24,026 nucleotides of DNA from JBBPXY01 sp038200435. Lineage in GTDB: Bacteria; Actinomycetota; Thermoleophilia; Solirubrobacterales; Solirubrobacteraceae. A program made the translations under genes and the position numbers. The DNA is taken from positions 1-24,026 of the forward strand of contig JBBPXY010000005.1 in NCBI GenBank assembly GCA_038200435.1. The letters are read 5' to 3'. The notes below the pieces were generated by a model that saw nothing but the letters and a program-made list of their open reading frames with translations, did not search any database and was not told where the DNA came from. Shown here one piece after another: positions 8,554-13,822 of this stretch. Each line of letters opens with the position of its first letter. Within the stretch, counting starts at the first letter, position 1.

Positions 8554-8650
8554 GTGGACAGTGGACAGTGGACAGGGTTGGACGGAGTTGTTTGTTGTCC
8601 CTGTCCACTGTGAGCCCGGCGAAGCCGGCGCACTGTCCACTGTCCACTAC
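8554..8650. repeat. TGGACAG heptamer repeats arranged as an inverted repeat
   Basis: On the plus strand, 8554-8574 is three perfect tandem copies of GTGGACA followed by GGG. The complementary units lie at 8599-8610 and 8631-8647, so the two arms can form a long stem around a 21-nt loop (8578-8598). The second arm is interrupted by a 20-base insert (8611-8630) that itself folds (CCGGC/GCCGG). Read on the minus strand, the element starts GTAG, of which TAG is the hpt stop codon, then runs through four heptamer units, one of them split by the insert. It occupies the hpt-ftsH gap and could act as a bidirectional terminator or RNA-processing site. A related repeat lies at 17945-17978. Confidence 0.8.
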
Positions 8651-9177
8651 TCATTCAGCGCCGCGACGTAGCCCAAGTTCCGATAGCGCTCATCATGGTC
8701 AAGCCCATACCCGATCGCGAACCGGTCGGGAATGTCGAATCCGACGTAGCGCACGCTGGGATCACTCTGCTGCGCCGCCGGCTTGCGCAGGAGAGTGCAG
8801 ACCTCGAGCGAGGCGGGGTCGCGGGCCAGCAGATTGCGGGTGAGGTAGCGCAGTGTGAGCCCCGAATCGACGATGTCCTCGACCACGAGCACGTCCCGGC
8901 CCGCAATCGCCGCGTCGAGATCCTTGAGGATGCGCACCACACCCGAGGACTTGGTGGCCGAGCCGTAGGAGGCGACGGCCATGAAGTCGACCTCGCACGG
9001 CACGTCGAGGTTGCGCATGAGGTCTGAGAGGAAGAACACGGCGCCCTTGAGGACTCCGATCAGCAGAGGGACCCGCCCGGCGTAGTCGGCCGAGATCTGC
9101 ACCCCGAGCTCGCGCACGCGGTGCTGCAGCTCGTCGGGCTGCACAAGGATCTCGCCGATCGCCGGGTCTCGCGTCAT
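8647..9177 (-). CDS. hpt: hypoxanthine phosphoribosyltransferase
   Basis: The gene encodes 176 aa from the ATG at 9177, the usual Hpt length; it salvages hypoxanthine (and often guanine) to the nucleotide using PRPP. It shows the flexible-loop region FMAVASYGSATKSSG (65-79), the PRPP-binding loop VLVVEDIVDSGLT (96-108) with E100/D101 and probable catalytic D104, and the purine-side motif VGFDIPDRFAIGYGLDHDERYRNL. The frame stays open 29 codons further upstream, but ATG 9177 is chosen because GGAGA (9182-9186) precedes it by 4 nt and it overlaps the tilS stop as ATGA. The TAG stop is formed by the heptamer repeat. tilS-hpt-ftsH order is common in bacteria. Confidence 0.96.
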   Translation of the reverse strand: MTRDPAIGEILVQPDELQHRVRELGVQISADYAGRVPLLIGVLKGAVFFLSDLMRNLDVPCEVDFMAVASYGSATKSSGVVRILKDLDAAIAGRDVLVVEDIVDSGLTLRYLTRNLLARDPASLEVCTLLRKPAAQQSDPSVRYVGFDIPDRFAIGYGLDHDERYRNLGYVAALNE

Positions 9178-10478
9178 TCCGTCTCCTTCGCGCTCAGTCG
9201 TACCGCGGCGCGCGTCTGCGCGCCGAGGGCAAATCTCCGTCCGGTGGCTACTCCCGGCACCCATGCGATCTCGCCATCCACCACGAGGACCGGTAGCGAA
9301 GGGCGGCGCGCGACCGGCACCCGGCGGGCCGTGAAGAGGTCGCCGAGGGTCTTGTTGCCCCCCGCACCGATCGGGGCCATGCGGTCGCCCGGCTGCCAGG
9401 GCCGCAGGAGCGGCCGGTCACCCAGCGCCGCGCGATCCACCACGCCGTCGCCCCGCTCGAGCGGTGCCTCGCCGCACGTCACCGTCCAGTTCCCGAAGGA
9501 CGCACGCCCCGGCACGGGCAACTCGACGGCAGCCGGAGGATCCGGAAGCGGAGCAGCGATGGCGAAGCGCACGGCTCCGTACTCCGCCACGGCCTGGACG
9601 CCGTGACCGATGTCGATTCGAGCCGTCCCGCGCGGGCTGAGCGCGCCGATCTCGTTCGCGCGCCGTCCCGCCTCCGGCACCGGGCGGCCCGCGGCCGTCT
9701 CGGCCATCCGCCTGAGCACGAGGCGCCGGAGCGCCGGGCCGAGCGTCCGCAACCTGGCGAGCTCGATGCGGTCTCCTTCGACACTGGCATCGACCAGTTC
9801 GTCGAGAGCGTCGGCCTCCTCGCGCAGGAGCTCGGCGGTGCGGAGCACGTTGCGCTCGGCGGCCGGGTGCACGCCGCGCAGTGCCTGAAGGAGCTCTGTG
9901 CGCACCCGCCCCCGCGCGTAGCGAGACGTGTCGTTGGACGGATCGTCGCGCCAGCTCAGGCCCCGGGCCACGCAGTGCGCGCTGGTCTCCGCGCGCGTGT
10001 AACTCAGGAGAGGGCGAACAAGGGTGATGGCCTCGCCGGGCACCGGGAGGGTCGTCCTCGAGCGCATGCCCAGCAGCGCGCGGCGGCCCGGCGAAGCGGC
10101 CAGCCGGTAGAGCACGGTCTCGGCCTGATCGCTCGCGGTGTGACCGGCGGCGACCACCGCGCGGCGATCCCGAGCGACGCGCGCGGCTGCCGTGTAGCGC
10201 TCCCGGCGCGCCCAGGCCTGAAGGTTGCCCGCGGCGGGCGGCGCCCCGAGCCGGACCACCTCCAGCACCACACCCTGCCGCGCGCATTCCGCCAGACAGG
10301 CCTCCTCGTCTCCAGCCGCCTCACCGCGCAGGCCGTGATTGACGTGCAGCGCCGTCACCCGGCCGGCGCCGAGCTCGGCGACCGCTAAATCGAGCAGGCA
10401 GACGGAGTCGCGCCCCCCCGAGAGCATCACGACCACGTGCTCCTCAGCCGCACCAAACAAAGGCTGAACGCCCACCAT
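9174..10478 (-). CDS. tilS: tRNA(Ile)-lysidine synthase
   Basis: The gene encodes 434 aa. TilS converts cytidine 34 of tRNA-Ile(CAU) to lysidine with ATP and lysine, which is needed for AUA decoding. The N-terminal N-type ATP pyrophosphatase domain has the P-loop MLSGGRDS (18-25), then LHVNHGLRGEAAGDEE and AGHTASDQAETVLYRLAASPG, all family hallmarks. The C-terminal part includes RPWQPGDRMAPIGAGGNKTLGDLFTARRVPVARR, the TilS C-terminal tRNA-binding domain. The ATG at 10478 shares one base with the TGA of the upstream cyclase gene (TGATG), and its own TGA overlaps the hpt ATG, so the three genes are translationally coupled. Confidence 0.95.
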   Translation of the reverse strand: MVGVQPLFGAAEEHVVVMLSGGRDSVCLLDLAVAELGAGRVTALHVNHGLRGEAAGDEEACLAECARQGVVLEVVRLGAPPAAGNLQAWARRERYTAAARVARDRRAVVAAGHTASDQAETVLYRLAASPGRRALLGMRSRTTLPVPGEAITLVRPLLSYTRAETSAHCVARGLSWRDDPSNDTSRYARGRVRTELLQALRGVHPAAERNVLRTAELLREEADALDELVDASVEGDRIELARLRTLGPALRRLVLRRMAETAAGRPVPEAGRRANEIGALSPRGTARIDIGHGVQAVAEYGAVRFAIAAPLPDPPAAVELPVPGRASFGNWTVTCGEAPLERGDGVVDRAALGDRPLLRPWQPGDRMAPIGAGGNKTLGDLFTARRVPVARRPSLPVLVVDGEIAWVPGVATGRRFALGAQTRAAVRLSAKETE

Positions 10479-11674
10479 CAGTCCTCCGCCACCCGCGCCA
10501 GGAAGAGCTCTGTCGGCGAGCTGAACCCCTTGAGCTTGACCTCCGCGATGAGCTCGAACTCGAGATGGGAGCCGGCCGCGTCGACGATGGGCCGCGTGAC
10601 GAGCACCTCGCCGCCCGCCGAGCGCGCGGCCACACGGGCGGCCAGGTTGACCTCGCGGCCGTAGTAGTCGCCGTCGCGGTAGATCGTCGCGCCTGCGTGG
10701 ATGCCGATGCGCGGCAGAGGGCGCTCCTGGGCGACCAGGGTCTGGAACCCGACGGCCCAGTCCGTCAGGCTGCCGGGGTCGGAGGAGACGATCATCACCT
10801 CGTCGCCGATGGTCTTGATCACACGTGCGTCGTCGGGCAGCGTCTCCTCGACGGCCTCGACGAACCTCTCCACCGCCCCCACGGCCTCTTCCTCACCGGC
10901 GGTCTCCGTGAGCTTCGTGTAGCCGGCGAGATCCGCGAAGGCGATCGCCACCCGCAGGCGGCCGAGGTCGAGCGTCGGAGCGTCGAGGTCGGCTTCCATG
11001 TGGCCGATCACGTCCTGCTCGACGAAGTGCCCCAAGAAGCGCTGGTGCATGTGGTTCATGATCGGCGCGGCGAGCGGCAGGAGGTCGCGGGCGAGCCCTT
11101 CCATCTCCTCGGCCATCTCGAGCCCGGGCACTCCGTCGCGAATCAGCGGCTCGTGCACGTAGAGGTGGAACAGCCGCACCTCCGCGTCGGCGATCTGCGC
11201 CATGGCCTGGCCGTAGACGCGGACGAGCTGCAGGAACGCGACGAGCGGGAACCCGGCGAAGAGGACGTCGGCGATGTAGCGCAATAGCTCCAGGTCGTCT
11301 TCGGTGATGAGAAGGCCGGCGCCCCCCGAGAGCCCCATCGAGGAGAAGATCCGCCGTACCAGAGCCGGCTCGAGGCCGCTGCGCTCGGCGGCTTCGTCGA
11401 CGGTCAGCCCGCCGGCACGCGGCGGGAACAGGTCTTCGATGTACCCGAAAGCCAGCTGCCCCGCCTCTCCCGCCGCGCGGATGTCGTCGAGCGAGTGGCC
11501 GCGCTCGCGCAGGCGGGCGACGAGCCGGGCGTGGGCCACGGCAGCCGCAGTCCAGCGTCCCTCATAGGAGGGGATCAGTCCCGTGGACCCCCACCGGCGC
11601 AGGGTCGCGGACGTCACACCAGCCCGGCGGGCGGCCTCGGAGACCGAGACCACGGGGGGCGGTACCGCGCTCAC
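10478..11674 (-). CDS. MerR-type HTH / class III adenylyl cyclase fusion
   Basis: The gene encodes 398 aa. Residues 8-75 look like a MerR-type winged helix (VSVSEAARRAGVTSATLRRWGSTGLIP). Residues about 85-230 (GGLTVDEAAERSGLEPALVRRIF, ITEDDLELLRYIADVLFAGFP, AEVRLFHLYVHEPL) resemble the N-terminal regulatory domain of the mycobacterial cyclase Rv1264. Residues 240-398 are a class III nucleotide cyclase domain. All six expected catalytic positions are seen: metal ligands D248 (FADLAGYT) and D291 (IGDEVM), purine-selecting K287 and D336, and N343 and R347 in VNLAARV. The K/D pair predicts ATP as substrate and cAMP as product. The start is a GTG at 11674, 21 nt after the SCP2-like gene; its stop overlaps tilS. 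No membrane segment is visible, so it is probably cytosolic. DNA binding is inferred only from the fold signature. Confidence 0.9.
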   Translation of the reverse strand: MSAVPPPVVSVSEAARRAGVTSATLRRWGSTGLIPSYEGRWTAAAVAHARLVARLRERGHSLDDIRAAGEAGQLAFGYIEDLFPPRAGGLTVDEAAERSGLEPALVRRIFSSMGLSGGAGLLITEDDLELLRYIADVLFAGFPLVAFLQLVRVYGQAMAQIADAEVRLFHLYVHEPLIRDGVPGLEMAEEMEGLARDLLPLAAPIMNHMHQRFLGHFVEQDVIGHMEADLDAPTLDLGRLRVAIAFADLAGYTKLTETAGEEEAVGAVERFVEAVEETLPDDARVIKTIGDEVMIVSSDPGSLTDWAVGFQTLVAQERPLPRIGIHAGATIYRDGDYYGREVNLAARVAARSAGGEVLVTRPIVDAAGSHLEFELIAEVKLKGFSSPTELFLARVAED

Positions 11675-11695
11675 TTCGAACTCGTCAGCGCGCGC

Positions 11696-12118
11696 TCAGA
11701 GCCGCAGATGGGGGTACTCGGCTTCGACAAGCTCGCGGTACTGGGCGAACACCGGCTTGGTGATCGGCATCAGCGCCAGCGCGGCCTTCACGTCGCCCCC
11801 CGCCTTGATCCGCCGCCGGGCGATGGCCATCGCCACGTTCTCCTTGCCCTGGAAGTACTTGTTCGCCGTCTCCGAGGACATGCCCATCTTGACCTTGGGC
11901 TCCCAGTCGATGTCGTCGGTCCACTCCCACGCGAGGTTCTCCGACTCGCCGGAACGGCCGGCGCGGACGTTCAGCACCATGTCGACGTCGTCGAAGTCAA
12001 AGCGCTGAGGGACGTCGGCGTCGCGGAGCGCGGGACCCATCTCCGGATCCTCGCTCATCATCGTGAAGACCTGGTCGATCACCTCGCGGAACTCGTCCGC
12101 CGAGCGGTATGCCGCCAC
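11696..12118 (-). CDS. SCP2 sterol-carrier-domain protein
   Basis: The gene encodes 140 aa. The pattern LNVRAGRSGESENLAWEWTDD...VKMGMSSETANKYFQGKENVAMAIARRRIKAGGDVKAALALMPITKPVF matches stand-alone SCP2-fold proteins, which bind lipids or acyl-CoA in a hydrophobic tunnel. The ligand is not predictable. The start is set at GTG 12118 because AGGAGA (12123-12128) precedes it by 4 nt; the frame runs further upstream but that part is not SCP2-like and crosses the promoter of the divergent phosphorylase. It is the first gene of the chain leading to the MerR/cyclase (21-nt gap), tilS and hpt, so a lipid-binding protein and a cyclase are probably made together. Confidence 0.87.
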   Translation of the reverse strand: MAAYRSADEFREVIDQVFTMMSEDPEMGPALRDADVPQRFDFDDVDMVLNVRAGRSGESENLAWEWTDDIDWEPKVKMGMSSETANKYFQGKENVAMAIARRRIKAGGDVKAALALMPITKPVFAQYRELVEAEYPHLRL

Positions 12119-12122
12119 GGGT

Positions 12123-12128
12123 TCTCCT
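12123..12128 (-). promoter_or_regulatory. Shine-Dalgarno site that sets the SCP2-like gene start
   Basis: AGGAGA followed by 4 nt and GTG on the minus strand. It supports GTG 12118 rather than the longer upstream reading frame. Confidence 0.7.
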
Positions 12129-12159
12129 GTCGATAGTGGGTCCCTGGGCCGGGATCTCG

Positions 12160-12169
12160 AGTCTATCCT
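12160..12169. promoter_or_regulatory. overlapping divergent -10 hexamers (SCP2-like gene / phosphorylase)
   Basis: The sequence AGTCTATCCT contains TAGACT on the minus strand (12165-12160, about 40 nt before the SCP2-like GTG) and TATCCT on the plus strand (12164-12169, 9 nt before the phosphorylase GTG). The two share a TA step, so RNA polymerase could not occupy both at once. The phosphorylase would be leaderless. Confidence 0.35.
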
Positions 12170-12178
12170 CGCCCGCAC

Positions 12179-12898
12179 GTGCGCGAGGAGACGATCCACC
12201 TGCGCCCGACGGCTCCTCTCGCCGAGCGTGTCGTGCTTCCCGGAGACCCGGGCCGAGCCCTCCTCCTTGCCCAGCACATCCTCTCCGAGCCGCGCATGTT
12301 CAACCACAACCGCGGGCTCTGGGGATACACGGGGACGGCGGCCGACGGCGCGCCGCTCACCGTGCAGAGCACGGGCATGGGCGGCCCGAGCGCGGCGATC
12401 GTGATCGAGGAGCTCGTGCTGCTCGGGGCCCGGCGCCTCGTGCGCGCGGGTACCTGTGGCGCACTCGAGGCCGAGCTCGAGCTCGGCGATCTGCTCGTAG
12501 TGGACGACGCGATCGGAGACGACCGCACGAGTCAGTCCTACGGCGACGGGGGCCCGCTGCGTCCCGACTCAGGGTTGACGGACTCGCTGCGCTCGGCCGG
12601 GTCTTCCGGCTCCCGCTCGGGCCGCGTGGTCTCGAGTGATCTCTTCTACTCCGCCGATCCCTCGGAGGACCGCGAGTCCGCATGGGCCGCCGCGGGAGCT
12701 GTGGCGGTCGACATGGAGACCGCCACCCTGTTCGCGCTCGCCGCGCGCCGCGGGGTGCAGGCGGCGTCGGTGCTGGGCGTCTCGGATCTCATCGCCCCCG
12801 GCACCAAGCGCAAGCGGATAGACGTGGAAGGCCTCGAGGCTGTCGGCGAGCGCCTGGGCTCGCTCTGTTCAGTCGCCCTCAGCGGAGAACCGGCTTAG
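12179..12898 (+). CDS. deoD: purine nucleoside phosphorylase (NP-I family, DeoD-like)
   Basis: The gene encodes 239 aa, the size of hexameric bacterial nucleoside phosphorylases, which split purine nucleosides with phosphate into base plus ribose-1-phosphate. Motifs: PGDPGRA (21-27, phosphate loop), STGMGGPSAAI (64-74), RAGTCGAL (89-96), VDMETATLFALA (177-188, ribose-binding Glu180) and GVSDLI with Asp203, the acid that in E. coli PNP donates a proton to the purine N7. This Asp favours purine over uridine specificity, though subtype is not proven. The start is GTG 12179 with no Shine-Dalgarno sequence; TATCCT 9 nt upstream suggests a leaderless message. It stands alone on the plus strand, and its stop overlaps that of the next minus-strand gene (TTAG). 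It would feed bases to Hpt. Confidence 0.88.
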   Translation: MREETIHLRPTAPLAERVVLPGDPGRALLLAQHILSEPRMFNHNRGLWGYTGTAADGAPLTVQSTGMGGPSAAIVIEELVLLGARRLVRAGTCGALEAELELGDLLVVDDAIGDDRTSQSYGDGGPLRPDSGLTDSLRSAGSSGSRSGRVVSSDLFYSADPSEDRESAWAAAGAVAVDMETATLFALAARRGVQAASVLGVSDLIAPGTKRKRIDVEGLEAVGERLGSLCSVALSGEPA

Positions 12899-13446
12899 GT
12901 CTTCAGCCGCTCCTGGCTGCGCGGAACGTGCTCGGTCGCCGTGGGAAGGGCCTGGCGCAGGGCGCTCAGATCCGAGGACACCGCGCCAAGCTGCTCCTCG
13001 ATGCTCTTGAGCCGTTTCTCACCGCCGGCACGGGCCGGCGCCTTCGAAGCGCCGGCCTTCGGGGTGCCGGTCGCCTTCTCGATCTTCGAGCTGATCCGCT
13101 CGAGGTCGGCTTCGATCGCGATCAGCCGGTTCTCGAGGTTGCTCTGGGATCCGGCCCGCTCGAGGCGCTGGTCGACCCGGTCGAGACCATCCTCTATGCC
13201 CTCCAGCCGCTGGGAAACCGAGCGCAGCCGGCGGGTGAGACGCTCGAGATCGGCAGCTGAGGGAAGGTTGAGCGCTCCCATCGCCATCTCCTGTGCCTGC
13301 ACGGCCTTCTCCCGCGCGTCGAAAGCGCGCGTCAGGGCGCCGGAGACCATCGGGTTCTCGAGCAGGTCCTGAGCCAGGCGGCCGATGGTGTCCTCGCTCT
13401 GCCGGGTCAAGCGGGCGCGGAGCCCTTCGGGCGTATCGTCCGTCAT
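12895..13446 (-). CDS. phasin-like coiled-coil protein
   Basis: The gene encodes 183 aa, hydrophilic and highly helical. The N-terminal 60 residues (DTIGRLAQDLLENPMVSGALTRAFDAREKAVQAQEMAMGALNLPSAADLERL) resemble polyhydroxyalkanoate granule-associated, PhaF-like or phasin proteins. Residues about 65-125 form a heptad-rich coiled coil (RRLRSVSQRLEGIEDGLDRVDQRLERA...LIAIEADLERISSKIEKA). An Ala/Lys/Pro linker (about 126-142) and a second short coil (143-168) follow. No signal or membrane segment. ATG 13446 has GAAAGG about 8 nt upstream. No PHA synthase or depolymerase gene lies nearby, so a granule role is only a guess; a generic scaffold is equally possible. Confidence 0.7.
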   Translation of the reverse strand: MTDDTPEGLRARLTRQSEDTIGRLAQDLLENPMVSGALTRAFDAREKAVQAQEMAMGALNLPSAADLERLTRRLRSVSQRLEGIEDGLDRVDQRLERAGSQSNLENRLIAIEADLERISSKIEKATGTPKAGASKAPARAGGEKRLKSIEEQLGAVSSDLSALRQALPTATEHVPRSQERLKT

Positions 13447-13518
13447 GGGAATGGCCTTTCTGCGGTGGCGTCCTTGAGGGGGCGGACGAGACCCTACTCG
13501 TCGTGCCGTTGTGCGACT

Positions 13519-13524
13519 ACCCTA
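13519..13524 (-). promoter_or_regulatory. candidate -10 of the phasin-like gene
   Basis: TAGGGT on the minus strand, about 72 bp upstream of ATG 13446. The position expected for the -35 (17-nt spacer) falls inside the 14-bp palindrome; no TTGACA-like hexamer is evident. Confidence 0.3.
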
Positions 13525-13537
13525 AGTCTTGAGTTGA

Positions 13538-13551
13538 GCCTTAGCTAAGGC
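13538..13551. promoter_or_regulatory. perfect 14-bp palindrome, candidate operator
   Basis: GCCTTAGCTAAGGC is fully self-complementary with no spacer. It lies over the -35 position of the candidate TAGGGT promoter, where a dimeric repressor would block polymerase. The cognate regulator is unknown. Confidence 0.45.
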
Positions 13552-13717
13552 GAATCTGAGGCATTTTGAACACGTTTTGCGTCCTGACCAAGTGGGCGCG
13601 CCCACCCGGGCCCTCAAGGTGCGTTGCGACGCCGCCGATGCGGAGAGGGATGGGGCCAGAACGCCACGAGACGAGTGACGCACTTTGGGTTGTTACGGTT
13701 CCCAATTGCAAACGCCG

Positions 13718-13739
13718 CCGGCAGTCAGTAGCTTGCCGG
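13718..13739 (+). other. stem-loop in presumed 5' leader of the cell-wall hydrolase gene
   Basis: CCGGCA (13718-13723) pairs perfectly with TGCCGG (13734-13739) around a 10-nt loop, followed by TTTG. It could be a leader structure or a weak terminator; no known RNA family was recognised. Confidence 0.3.
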
Positions 13740-13822
13740 TTTGTCACCGCTGAGTGGGGTTCTCGGTTGGCCCCGAACGTGCGCGCCTTCTCAGGCACGC
13801 GGGAGGATGTGGGTAGGGATAG

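Larger units (their letters stand above)
13447..13822. other. 376-bp divergent intergenic region
   Basis: No credible gene lies here. It contains a TAGGGT -10 candidate for the minus-strand phasin-like gene (13519-13524), a perfect 14-bp palindrome (13538-13551), and a stem CCGGCA/TGCCGG with a 10-nt loop (13718-13739) in the presumed leader of the cell-wall hydrolase. A CGTGC/GCACG stem lies just before the hydrolase start region, which has purine-rich GGTAGGG upstream of ATG 13823. A short TTG-initiated frame across the region is judged non-coding. No known riboswitch could be matched. Confidence 0.6.

Noticed and set aside
8554..8650. CRISPR array
   Set aside because: The unit is 7 bp without spacers and is arranged as an inverted repeat; no cas genes are present.
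12119..12307. Longer N-terminus for the SCP2-like protein
   Set aside because: The added codons are not SCP2-like and cover the divergent promoter and the start of the phosphorylase gene, while AGGAGA lies just before GTG 12118.
13675..13747. Three GTNAC pentamers (13675, 13692, 13743) as possible MtrA response-regulator sites
   Set aside because: The spacing (17 and 51 bases) does not fit a tandem-repeat arrangement, and such pentamers are frequent by chance.
13600..13822. Possible cyclic di-AMP (ydaO-type) riboswitch before the wall hydrolase, as seen in some actinobacteria
   Set aside because: The conserved blocks I would expect (such as the GGGGGACCC-type core) are not found; only generic stems are present.
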